NCBI GenBank assembly: GCA_030640905.1
Contig: DAOWIM010000329.1
Location: 1 to 7,518 of the forward strand
DNA length: 7,518 nucleotides
Origin: a bacterium
GTDB lineage: Bacteria > Zixibacteria > MSB-5A5 > GN15 > FEB-12
Reading direction: 5' to 3'
The translations under genes were made by a program, and so were the position numbers. Shown here piece after piece: positions 1 through 6,100 of the stretch. Positions within the stretch are counted from its first letter, which is position 1. Every line of letters starts with the position of its first letter. The notes beneath the pieces were generated by a model, which searched no databases, was not told the origin of the DNA, and was given only the letters and a program-made list of their open reading frames with translations.

Positions 1-697
1 AGACTGCGTTTTCCTGGCGTTGGAATATGGCCGCCTCGGTTATGACCTCATCGCCACCCTCGTATTCATAGGCAACAATCACTTGCTCGGGACGGTTGGG
101 ATCGAAATTAAAAACGAAGCGATTGAAATCAACCCAGAAATAGCCATCGGCCGCGCGCTCGTAAACTGAGCGTAGCAACTGGAAGTAGTTGTCGTAGTGG
201 TGGTGGATTAGCGGCCGGAAATAATATTCACCTTGGGCCTGTTTCATTCTGTTATATGACTTCCAGGCCAGCGATTCCTTCTTGAAGGTCGTTACCTCTC
301 GCAACTTCAGATCAAAATCATCAGCTATACGGATATAACAAGTCTCGAAGGTTTCATCTACCACGCTGTCGGGAGCTACGGCCATGAAGGCTCTTTGTTC
401 CAGAACGGACGGTATGCCAATATGCACTCGACCCTGCCCGATGAAAACAGCAATAGTAGGTCGATCATTGACATAACTCAACAAATAGAAAGTGCCGGAC
501 TCGAAAGTGAAAGTGGCAACATCTTTCTCGTACACAAAATTGGAGACACTGCCGACTTCGGTGTCTGTCTTGAGCACGTCTTTTCCGATAATGGAATAGT
601 CTGACTCGAACTGTTTCAGGAAATCACTCTTGGCTTGAACCATTCCGCCAAGAAATACCAGAATCAGTATGACAATAAACCCTGCGCTTTTTCTCAT
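1..697 (-). CDS. Secreted protein, probable N-terminal part of a peptidase M1-like protein (partial)
   Basis: The frame is open from ATG at 697-695 to the left edge, giving 232 codons with no stop, so the C-terminus is missing. Residues 1-22 form a Sec signal peptide: MRK, a hydrophobic core at about 5-19, then V-Q-A before a likely cleavage after residue 22. An AGAGGA Shine-Dalgarno (705-710 on the complement) lies 7 bases before the ATG. The mature part has a stretch reading roughly 'tFtfesGtFYLLsyVndRptiAVFIGqGrv' and later 'YFwVDFNRFVFNFDPNRPEQV'. Both resemble the N-terminal non-catalytic region of large secreted M1-family metallopeptidase-like proteins, known to me mainly from Acidobacteria-type genomes. 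The zinc motif HExxH would lie further on, outside the window, so the peptidase call is inference. It lies 58 bases downstream of the P-loop gene on the same strand and could be co-transcribed. Confidence 0.75.
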   Translation of the reverse strand, partial: MRKSAGFIVILILVFLGGMVQAKSDFLKQFESDYSIIGKDVLKTDTEVGSVSNFVYEKDVATFTFESGTFYLLSYVNDRPTIAVFIGQGRVHIGIPSVLEQRAFMAVAPDSVVDETFETCYIRIADDFDLKLREVTTFKKESLAWKSYNRMKQAQGEYYFRPLIHHHYDNYFQLLRSVYERAADGYFWVDFNRFVFNFDPNRPEQVIVAYEYEGGDEVITEAAIFQRQENAV

Positions 698-755
698 ACT
701 ATGGTCCTCTCTACGATTTTTATTTCTATTATGGACGAAAAGCCATCTACATTTG

Positions 756-1328
756 TCAATCTCTAAAGATATCTCTGCCAGCCAACGATCCAATAACCGC
801 TAGGAACTCCTGATACTTCTCCTCCAGATCAATCCGGGCCGGGATCAGTCGGTATTGCGGGTGGGCACTCCAGACCGATTTGGTGGCCCTCTCAATAGCC
901 AGCGCATCCTCGATTGTCTCCCGGCGGATATCATCAATCCGATAGTGAGCCTCACCCAGCGAAGCGGAAGAACCGAGCAGGACCACGCCGTTATACCTCT
1001 TGTATTCTATCTCTATAGACGTACCAACCGTCGCAGTAGTTTCAGGATGAAAGGCGAAAGCATCAACCGTTCCCCGGTCGGTAATAAACGGTCGGTCGGC
1101 GGCCTCTGTTTCCCGTTTGATCTGGCGACGATAAATCTCCCGGTGGAATGCGCCCATATCCTCGCGAAAGTCGGGATTTTCCCTCAGCAGCAGCCGGGCC
1201 AGCTCATCAAAAAATATGAAGTCTTCAAAAGAGGGATGGCGCTTGAGCTTCTGGAGGAATTCACTCTTGCCCGAGGCAGGCGCTCCGGTGATGACAATTC
1301 TCGCTGGCGTTGGTTGGTCGGCCTTCAT
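756..1328 (-). CDS. NadR/AAA_28-like P-loop ATPase or kinase
   Basis: Counted from ATG 1328-1326 (190 aa), a short strand RIVITG leads into a Walker A loop GAPASGKS at about residues 15-22. A FITDRGTVDAFAF segment follows at about 81-93, matching the 'DRg.xDa.aY' step of the AAA_28/NadR-kinase-like fold, and then an Arg-rich helix (RIDDIRRETIEDA, about 130-142) in the place of the lid. Members of this family are small nucleotide-binding proteins, some annotated as ATP/GTP-binding or NadR-like kinases; the substrate cannot be read here. The frame extends to a GTG at 1397-1395 (213 aa), but those 23 extra residues look unlike the family, which starts just before the P-loop, and no clear Shine-Dalgarno serves either start. 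Stop TGA is at 758-756. It is divergent from the M24 peptidase gene. Confidence 0.82.
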   Translation of the reverse strand: MKADQPTPARIVITGAPASGKSEFLQKLKRHPSFEDFIFFDELARLLLRENPDFREDMGAFHREIYRRQIKRETEAADRPFITDRGTVDAFAFHPETTATVGTSIEIEYKRYNGVVLLGSSASLGEAHYRIDDIRRETIEDALAIERATKSVWSAHPQYRLIPARIDLEEKYQEFLAVIGSLAGRDIFRD

Positions 1329-1385
1329 CTCGGTAATCAAGTTAGCCGAAGCGGGGCGATCAGTCAAGATTAGAGAATCTGTGAG

Positions 1386-1400
1386 TCTGTGAACCACAGA
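1386..1400. promoter_or_regulatory. Palindrome TCTGTG-AAC-CACAGA, possible operator
   Basis: Perfect 6-base inverted arms around a 3-base centre sit just upstream of the -35 box of the M24 operon. Extra half-site-like copies, TCTGTG at 1378-1383 and CTGTG at 1403-1407, flank it. The position between two divergent genes suits a repressor or activator site, but no regulator is identified and the palindrome is short enough to arise by chance. Confidence 0.25.
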
Positions 1401-1406
1401 TACTGT

Positions 1407-1435
1407 GTGACAATGGGGTTGGAATCGACTATTTT
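1407..1435 (+). promoter_or_regulatory. Sigma70-like promoter of the M24-Nudix-flippase operon
   Basis: The -35 box GTGACA (1407-1412, 5 of 6 to consensus) and -10 box TATTTT (1430-1435, 4 of 6) are separated by exactly 17 bases. A start site near 1442 would leave an 18-base leader containing the AGGAG Shine-Dalgarno at 1448-1452, 7 bases before the ATG at 1460. Found by eye; not tested. Confidence 0.4.
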
Positions 1436-1459
1436 GACCGCAACCTCAGGAGTTCAAAG

Positions 1460-2638
1460 ATGAAAACAAATATTGGTGAAATCCAGAAGTACTTGAAAGA
1501 TGTCGGCCTTGATGGCTGGCTTATGGCCGATTTTCACGGTCGCAATGAGATAGCGATGGAAACTCTCGGACTAACGGCTCACCTGACGCGCCGGATGTTC
1601 TATTATATCCCGGCGTCGGGAGAACCGACCGGACTTGTACACAAGGTGGAGCGGGACAAGTTTGACAACCTCCCCGGCAAGATTACGGCCTACTCCAGCT
1701 ATCGAGTCTTGGAGACCGAGTTGGCTTCTATGATCGGGGGCAGCAAGAAGATCGCTATGGAATACTCGCAGCAAGGACGATTGCCGTATATCGGGCTGGT
1801 GGATGCCGGTACCATTGAGCTGATCAGGGCGCTCGGCGTGGAGATTGTTTCCTCTGCCGATATCGTTGCTCACTTCCAGGCACGTTTGACTGATGACCAG
1901 ATAGCCCTGCACCGCCGGGCGGCCAAACACATGCTTGATATCAAGACAGCCGCTTTCGATCAAATCGCTGCAGCCGTTGGCAATGGTCGGAGTATTAACG
2001 AATTTGATGTTGTCAGCTTCATTCTCGATCAATTTGATAAACAGAACATGGAGACTGACTTTTCTCCGATCTGCGCGGTCGATGCCAACGCCGGCAATCC
2101 ACACTATGAGCCGACCGCGGAGAAATCTGCGACGATCACAAAAGGCCAACTGGTGCTGATTGATCTCTGGGCCAAGCTGAAAGAACCGGCCGGTACTTTT
2201 GCCGACATTTCCTGGATGGCCTTTACCGGCACACGAGATGAAATCCCGGAACGCTCCGTCGAGCTTTTTGATGTGATTGCCAGGGCGCGTGATGGTGCGG
2301 TGAAGTTCATTAATGAGAACATCGGTAGTCGACCCGTATATGGTTCCGAAGTGGACGATGCCTGCCGCAACGTTATCGCCGAAGCTGGTTATGGCGAGAA
2401 TTTTGTACATCGGACCGGGCACTCCATCACCACCAGCGTGCACGGCACCGGACCGAACATCGATAATCTTGAAACCGAAGACCGGCGCGAACTGAAACCG
2501 GGGCATCTTTTCTCGATTGAGCCCGGCATCTACTTCCCCGACTGCGGACTGCGAACCGAAATCGATGTTCTGATTGTCGAAGGTGGCTGCGAAGTTACAA
2601 CTCTGCCACTCCAGAAAGAAATTGCGTCGCTGCTCTGA
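1460..2638 (+). CDS. M24-family Xaa-Pro peptidase (aminopeptidase P/prolidase-like)
   Basis: This 392-residue cytosolic protein has the two-domain layout of aminopeptidase P, prolidase and creatinase. An N-terminal creatinase-like domain (about 8-140) precedes a C-terminal pita-bread metallopeptidase domain (about 145-392). All five expected dinuclear metal ligands are visible: D235 in VLIDLW, D249 in FADIS, H321 in HRTGHS, E354 in SIEPGIY and E367 in RTEID. The accessory histidines H215 (NPHYEP) and H328 (VHGTGP) are present too. Such enzymes cleave X-Pro bonds at peptide N-termini or in dipeptides, using Mn, Co or Zn; the exact substrate is not decided by sequence. The start is supported by AGGAG 7 bases upstream and no signal peptide is present. 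Its TGA overlaps the ATG of the Nudix gene (TGATG), so the two are probably translationally coupled. Confidence 0.93.
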   Translation: MKTNIGEIQKYLKDVGLDGWLMADFHGRNEIAMETLGLTAHLTRRMFYYIPASGEPTGLVHKVERDKFDNLPGKITAYSSYRVLETELASMIGGSKKIAMEYSQQGRLPYIGLVDAGTIELIRALGVEIVSSADIVAHFQARLTDDQIALHRRAAKHMLDIKTAAFDQIAAAVGNGRSINEFDVVSFILDQFDKQNMETDFSPICAVDANAGNPHYEPTAEKSATITKGQLVLIDLWAKLKEPAGTFADISWMAFTGTRDEIPERSVELFDVIARARDGAVKFINENIGSRPVYGSEVDDACRNVIAEAGYGENFVHRTGHSITTSVHGTGPNIDNLETEDRRELKPGHLFSIEPGIYFPDCGLRTEIDVLIVEGGCEVTTLPLQKEIASLL

Positions 2639-3207
2639 TGTATGTCACTGAGGAAATGGTAACCGGGATGATCGACCGGTTTGGGAAACCGCAGAGAGAA
2701 AGTTTCAGGTTTGCCGTTACCGGCGAAGAATTTGATCGCATCAAAGGTTCCCAGAAGCACGGTCGATCCCATGATGCGACGTTCTATGTTATCCACAAAG
2801 GTCAGATCGTTGTTATCGCCAAGCATTTCTATCCACCGGGACTCTATCGAGCGCCTTCGGGTGGCCTTCAGCCGGATGAACCATTTGAAGATGGCATCAA
2901 GAGAGAAGCTATGGAGGAGACGGGGTGCGAAATTGCGGTTGATAAGTACCTGCTCCGAACTGACGCTACTTTTGTTTGCACGCGCGATAACGAAACGGTA
3001 GAAAACAAGTGGTATAGTCATGTCTTTCAGGCACGTTATGTGTCTGGTGATTTCAACTTCACGGACAAGCACGAGATTCGCGAAGTCCGCCTGGCAACTC
3101 TTGATGATTTTGAAACGTTCTCGGCGATGATGCGAGAATCCAATGTCGGCGGTTTTCACTATCGAGCGGCGTTACACGATACAATCAAAGGATTGCTGAA
3201 AATATAG
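2638..3207 (+). CDS. Nudix hydrolase
   Basis: The 189-residue protein carries a perfect Nudix box at 75-97, fitting Gx5Ex7REUxEExGU: G75, E81, R89-E90, E93-E94, G96, with C97 as the final hydrophobic position. Nudix enzymes hydrolyse nucleoside diphosphates linked to another moiety, using divalent metal bound by the box glutamates. The preceding strand (VIHKGQIVVIAKHFYPPGLYRAPSGG) is the usual beta-sheet entry to the box. Substrate is unknown: the family covers oxidised nucleotides, ADP-ribose, NADH and sugar nucleotides, and no diagnostic side motif was recognised. The ATG shares its A with the stop of the M24 gene and has no clear Shine-Dalgarno, so translation probably depends on reinitiation by terminating ribosomes. 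The flippase gene follows after 18 bases. Confidence 0.94.
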   Translation: MYVTEEMVTGMIDRFGKPQRESFRFAVTGEEFDRIKGSQKHGRSHDATFYVIHKGQIVVIAKHFYPPGLYRAPSGGLQPDEPFEDGIKREAMEETGCEIAVDKYLLRTDATFVCTRDNETVENKWYSHVFQARYVSGDFNFTDKHEIREVRLATLDDFETFSAMMRESNVGGFHYRAALHDTIKGLLKI

Positions 3208-3225
3208 CGAGACAGGTATCGGCAA

Positions 3226-4743
3226 ATGACTAGTTCGTTTTGGAAACAGGGGATCAAGCAGGCATCGATTATTATCGGTGCGGTGACAATTACGTCGCAA
3301 CTGTTCGGCCTGATCCGTGAGGCGGTGATCGCCAACTACTTTGGAACCAGCGCCGAATACGATATTCTCCTGGTGGCGTTGGCGGTTCCTCTGATGGTAG
3401 CCAGCATCCTTTTTGCGGCTATTCCGTCGGCTTCGATTCCACACCTCCAACAAACCAGCGCAACCGGCACCCGCAACATCTTTCGCTCCACTCTTTTTAA
3501 CATTTCGACGTTGCTGATATTCGGAGTCACGATCGCCGTCTATCTGGCGATGCCCTTGCTTGGTGATCTCCTGGCTCAGGGGATGGACGAGGAAGGCGTC
3601 AACGCGGTAGTGCGGTTCGGGCGACTCTTCTGTTTGTTGATACCGTTGCGTTCCTACGAATCGTTGTTCCGCAGCTTCTGTCATGTGAAACATCATTTTG
3701 TTTTTCCCACAGTAGCGGCAGTCGGGTTCAATATCGCCATCATCATCATTCTGCTGACATCGTTCCCGTCGTTAGGATCGCTTTCGTTCATACTGGCGTG
3801 GGTGGTCGGGATGTTTGTGCAGATGTTGATCGTCGGGGTGCCGGCCTATCTCATCCACAAGCGGGCCGCAGTTGCAAAAGCGGTGTCAAGTTTCCCCACC
3901 GGCAGCTTTCTTAGATTTCTGGGTGTGATCGTAATCATCGAGAGCATCGGCCTGACCCTTGATTCGTTCGACCGCTATATGGGCGGCATTTTCCTGGAGC
4001 CTGGTTATGTTTCAGCAACATACTATGCCAACATTGTCTATTTCATCCCGCTTCGCATTGTCATCTATTCGCTGGCTACAGCCATGTTCCCGACATTCTC
4101 TGAGCAGGCGGTGGAAAACGACAGGCGCGGCCTTGCCACTCTCTATCATAGAGCCGGGGCGTTGTGCGTGCTCCTGATAATTCCGGCAGCCGTTTTTCTC
4201 TACCTGTTCCGCAACGAAATTATCTGGCTGCTTTTTGAACGCGGGCGGTTTGTGATTGAGTCACGTCTGATGACGGTCGAATTCTTAAGCTACTTGCTGA
4301 TCGGGCTCTTTTTTAATTCAATCTTCCTGCTACAGGTGAGAGTTTTCTACGCTCTTAAATCATGGCGCTTTTTCATAATAGTCCGGGCCACTTCTATGGG
4401 ATTGAAAGTCGCTATCGGCCTGCTCTTGATCAACAGTAATTGGGCGTTGGCATTGGCCGGAGGAACAGTAGCTTTGTTCGTGCTGGCGTTCTTCGCATTG
4501 GAAGGCTACCTGATCATTGCAAAAAAACTGGTTTACTCAACCGACGACCGAAAACTCCTTGCCCGAGCGGCGTTGATCGCTGTGTCAACCGTAGCTGTTA
4601 TGACAGGCGGCGACTATCTGCTCACCCAGTTTGTTGATATGCATCGATTGGTAACCGGAGCTGTTGTTGGAATCACCGGTCTCAGCCTGCTGGTAATGCT
4701 TGACCAGAAACTATGTGTCTCAGGAATCAACTTGAAGAAGTAG
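3226..4743 (+). CDS. MurJ/MviN-superfamily lipid-linked oligosaccharide flippase
   Basis: The protein has 505 residues with about 14 hydrophobic segments, roughly 13-30, 47-71, 89-113, 131-150, 158-179, 186-210, 228-247, 262-292, 311-329, 350-370, 384-403, 407-432, 445-465 and 474-492. Family signatures are GLIREAVIANYFG (28-40), DxxLVAxxVP (46-55), GYVSATYYANIVYFIP (260-275) and LFERGRF (336-342). MurJ flips lipid II in the inner membrane. Aligned from memory to E. coli MurJ, only R24 (R31) and D39 (D46) are kept; R18 is Q25, R52 is A59 and R270 is I270. A different polyprenyl-linked glycan substrate is therefore plausible, and a Wzx-like role is an alternative. It is the last gene of the operon, and no peptidoglycan genes are nearby. 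The Shine-Dalgarno is weak (ACAGG, 3212-3216). Confidence 0.85.
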   Translation: MTSSFWKQGIKQASIIIGAVTITSQLFGLIREAVIANYFGTSAEYDILLVALAVPLMVASILFAAIPSASIPHLQQTSATGTRNIFRSTLFNISTLLIFGVTIAVYLAMPLLGDLLAQGMDEEGVNAVVRFGRLFCLLIPLRSYESLFRSFCHVKHHFVFPTVAAVGFNIAIIIILLTSFPSLGSLSFILAWVVGMFVQMLIVGVPAYLIHKRAAVAKAVSSFPTGSFLRFLGVIVIIESIGLTLDSFDRYMGGIFLEPGYVSATYYANIVYFIPLRIVIYSLATAMFPTFSEQAVENDRRGLATLYHRAGALCVLLIIPAAVFLYLFRNEIIWLLFERGRFVIESRLMTVEFLSYLLIGLFFNSIFLLQVRVFYALKSWRFFIIVRATSMGLKVAIGLLLINSNWALALAGGTVALFVLAFFALEGYLIIAKKLVYSTDDRKLLARAALIAVSTVAVMTGGDYLLTQFVDMHRLVTGAVVGITGLSLLVMLDQKLCVSGINLKK

Positions 4744-4855
4744 TAGGTCGAAACCAACCAACCTGTGGTTGCCTGAGTCGCGGGCGTAGCTCGGGACGTG
4801 GTTTCGACGTCTAGTATACAGATTTATTGTCGAAACCGCAGGGGTTTCGACCTAC
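4743..4855. repeat. 113-bp nested inverted-repeat element (MITE- or BIME-like)
   Basis: The ends are perfect 13-base inverted repeats: GTAGGTCGAAACC at 4743-4755 and GGTTTCGACCTAC at 4843-4855. The 9-base core recurs inside, as GGTTTCGAC at 4800-4808 and GTCGAAACC at 4829-4837. The last pair (4829-4837 with 4843-4851) makes a perfect 9-bp hairpin with a 5-base loop. The element begins on the last base of the flippase stop codon and fills the gap between two convergent genes. It encodes no protein. It may stop transcription from both sides, but no T-run follows the hairpin, so an intrinsic terminator is not shown. Confidence 0.6.
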
Positions 4856-4864
4856 GATTCTTGC

Positions 4865-4895
4865 CTGCCGGCAGATGTGGACCCGCCGCGGCGGG
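4865..4895. repeat. Two G+C-rich palindromes in the convergent gap
   Basis: CTGCCGGCAG (4865-4874) and CCCGCCGCGGCGGG (4882-4895) are perfect palindromes only 7 bases apart, directly after the 113-bp inverted-repeat element. They look like part of a dispersed intergenic repeat rather than coding DNA. The rest of the gap up to 4924 shows nothing I can name. Confidence 0.4.
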
Positions 4896-4924
4896 CCGCC
4901 CACAAGTTAACATTCATCCTAATT

Positions 4925-4971
4925 GGTAACGATATTCTAAGAGCGACTTGTCGTTTAAGAGCGGCGTGCCG
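4925..4971. repeat. Direct repeat copy 1, spanning the epimerase stop codon
   Basis: This 47-base segment matches 5038-5084 at 41 of 47 positions by hand alignment. The offset is 113 bases, not a multiple of three. The epimerase stop codon (4957-4955) lies inside this copy. Confidence 0.8.
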
Positions 4972-5905
4972 TCCAGAGTAGTTTGTGCGGAAGGGTGCGC
5001 ATCGCGTTGAACCGTCCATGTAAATACTTGACCCACCGGTCACGATATTCTAAGAGCAACTTGTCGCCTAAAAGCGGCGTGCTGCTGGTTATGGCGTGCA
5101 TGACCGTCAGTTGCTCGATATGTAAACGATGATAATGAACGGTGGCCGGGTTCTTTATCCCGTCGCCGATATGATAGAGTGACCAGTAGCCGGTATCGTA
5201 GCGCGGCAACCATGCGATCAATGTTTCCATCCCGAGATCAAACAGACGGTGCGCTTCTTCATCATCGATCAGACGTACCAGATCGTACAAACCCCACATT
5301 GCGAAGATGAACCCGTTGAGAACGTGATGGGACGGACTCGACGTGTACTCTTCAAAAAAGACCAGCCCATCCTCAGTCGATGTCACCCCGCCCTCATGAA
5401 GTTGCTTGCGAAACGGTTCGACCGCCAGCCGCGCTTGTTCCAGATATTCCATGTTGCCGGTTAGCCGATGGGCACGGGTGAGGCACGAAATACCGAGACC
5501 CTGCATCATGGCCGATGACCACCCCGACTTGAGATTGTACTTCTTCATCGGTAGGTCGATCAGCCAGGCGCCGTCCTCGTTCTGATCATCCACCAGTCGC
5601 TTGTTTGCATTCAGAAAAAACTGACGGTCGTCCGGGTCATCGTCGCGTCGATACCGTTCCAGGTGAGCCAGCGCACACAGGCAGGTGAGGATTGGAAAGT
5701 AGTACGGTTGGCCGCCTGAGAGATACATAGGGATATTGTCATCATCGTATGGACCGGGATAATCGGCCCGACCGGATTCATCTATATAGTATGCCAGAAA
5801 ATCGGACGGGTCGTAATTGGCCGGTGTCTCGGCGTGGTAGTAGCTGGATGATCGGACACCGAAGTACTCGGCAAAGTTGGAGAATTTTTCTTTTAGTATT
5901 CCCAT
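4955..5905 (-). CDS. D-glucuronyl C5-epimerase family protein (C5-epim_C domain)
   Basis: This 316-residue protein, counted from ATG 5905-5903, matches animal heparan/heparosan glucuronyl C5-epimerases along its length. Visible blocks are the glycine-rich PMYLSGGQPYYFPI (about 59-72), GWSSAMMQGLGIS (128-140), FFEEYTSSPSHHVLNGF (183-199), LPRYDTGYWSLYHIG (233-247) and YHRLHIEQL (258-266). The EEY, YHI and YHxxHI motifs carry the glutamate and tyrosines proposed for catalysis in Glce. The reaction inverts C5 of glucuronate within a polymer to give iduronate. There is no signal peptide or membrane segment, so it is probably cytoplasmic. The frame extends to a TTG at 5956, but the promoter at 5928-5956 would start transcription near 5921, favouring the ATG at 5905. 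No glycosaminoglycan synthase lies nearby, so the natural polymer is unknown. Confidence 0.88.
   Translation of the reverse strand: MGILKEKFSNFAEYFGVRSSSYYHAETPANYDPSDFLAYYIDESGRADYPGPYDDDNIPMYLSGGQPYYFPILTCLCALAHLERYRRDDDPDDRQFFLNANKRLVDDQNEDGAWLIDLPMKKYNLKSGWSSAMMQGLGISCLTRAHRLTGNMEYLEQARLAVEPFRKQLHEGGVTSTEDGLVFFEEYTSSPSHHVLNGFIFAMWGLYDLVRLIDDEEAHRLFDLGMETLIAWLPRYDTGYWSLYHIGDGIKNPATVHYHRLHIEQLTVMHAITSSTPLLGDKLLLEYRDRWVKYLHGRFNAMRTLPHKLLWTARRS
5038..5084. repeat. Direct repeat copy 2, inside the epimerase gene
   Basis: This copy encodes the segment STPLLGDKLLLEYRD near the C-terminus of the epimerase. It matches 4925-4971 with six mismatches. Because the following residues (RWVKYLHGRFNAM) fit the usual C-terminal end of the family, this copy is probably the original and the copy at 4925 the derivative. 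Confidence 0.8.
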
Positions 5906-5927
5906 AAGCGATAAACCTGATGGTTGA

Positions 5928-5956
5928 ATGATACACGAGGACGGTTCAATTGACAA
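5928..5956 (-). promoter_or_regulatory. Sigma70-like promoter of the epimerase gene
   Basis: On the minus strand TTGTCA (complement of 5951-5956, 5 of 6 to consensus) and TATCAT (complement of 5928-5933, 5 of 6) are separated by exactly 17 bases (5934-5950). The expected start near 5921 leaves a leader of about 16 bases before the ATG at 5905. This decides against the upstream TTG start. The -35 box overlaps that of the divergent promoter. Confidence 0.6.
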
Positions 5957-5978
5957 GCAGGTTTCAATACGCTATTAT
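5950..5978 (+). promoter_or_regulatory. Sigma70-like promoter of the Mrr-like gene
   Basis: A perfect -35 box TTGACA (5950-5955) and a -10 box TATTAT (5973-5978, 5 of 6) are spaced by exactly 17 bases. It is the strongest promoter match in the window. A start near 5985 would give a leader of about 115 bases before the ATG at 6101. Confidence 0.65.
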
Positions 5979-6001
5979 ATTAGAAATCAAGGGAGGTTAC
6001 T

Positions 6002-6040
6002 GTGACCCAACCAACGTCAATCCAATCGAGATGGATTTGA
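6002..6040 (+). CDS. Possible 12-codon leader peptide (upstream ORF)
   Basis: A GGGAGG Shine-Dalgarno (5991-5996) sits 5 bases before a GTG at 6002, opening VTQPTSIQSRWI and a TGA. A second mini-ORF starts at ATG 6031 in another frame (MDLKEMIGWKPT, stop TAG 6067-6069) and overlaps it. The second frame is open back to 5950, so it may instead be a fragment of a lost gene. No tandem control codons or attenuator hairpin were seen, so a regulatory role is only a guess. Confidence 0.22.
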   Translation: MTQPTSIQSRWI

Positions 6041-6088
6041 AAGAAATGATCGGCTGGAAACCAACATAGTCGAAGTTACCTACCCAAT

Positions 6089-6094
6089 AGGAGG
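6089..6094 (+). promoter_or_regulatory. Perfect AGGAGG ribosome-binding site
   Basis: AGGAGG lies 6 bases before the ATG at 6101. It is the strongest Shine-Dalgarno in the window and fixes the start of the Mrr-like gene. It implies efficient translation, or at least no dependence on the upstream mini-ORFs. Confidence 0.75.
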
Positions 6095-6100
6095 AAATTT

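Noticed and set aside
728..759. TTGACA (complement of 754-759) and CATAAT (complement of 728-733) as a promoter for the left-edge secreted protein
   Set aside because: The boxes are individually good, but the spacer is 20 bases, too long for a normal sigma70 promoter, and the -35 box overlaps the stop of the upstream gene. Read-through from the P-loop gene is as likely.
855..1373. 172-codon plus-strand frame opposite the P-loop gene
   Set aside because: It is an antisense shadow: the opposite frame has a Walker A motif and family-like segments, while this one has none.
1329..1397. N-terminal extension of the P-loop protein from GTG 1397
   Set aside because: The 23 added residues do not resemble the family, there is no Shine-Dalgarno, and homologues begin just before the Walker A strand. 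It cannot be fully excluded.
1571..2506. 311-codon minus-strand frame opposite the M24 peptidase gene
   Set aside because: The plus strand carries all metal ligands of a known family. The antisense product has no recognisable domain and no RBS.
4829..4851. Rho-independent terminator for the operon or the epimerase gene
   Set aside because: The 9-bp hairpin is perfect, but neither strand has a T-run after it, so I list it as a repeat with only possible terminator activity.
5906..5956. N-terminal extension of the epimerase from TTG 5956
   Set aside because: No Shine-Dalgarno is present, and the predicted transcription start near 5921 lies inside the extension.
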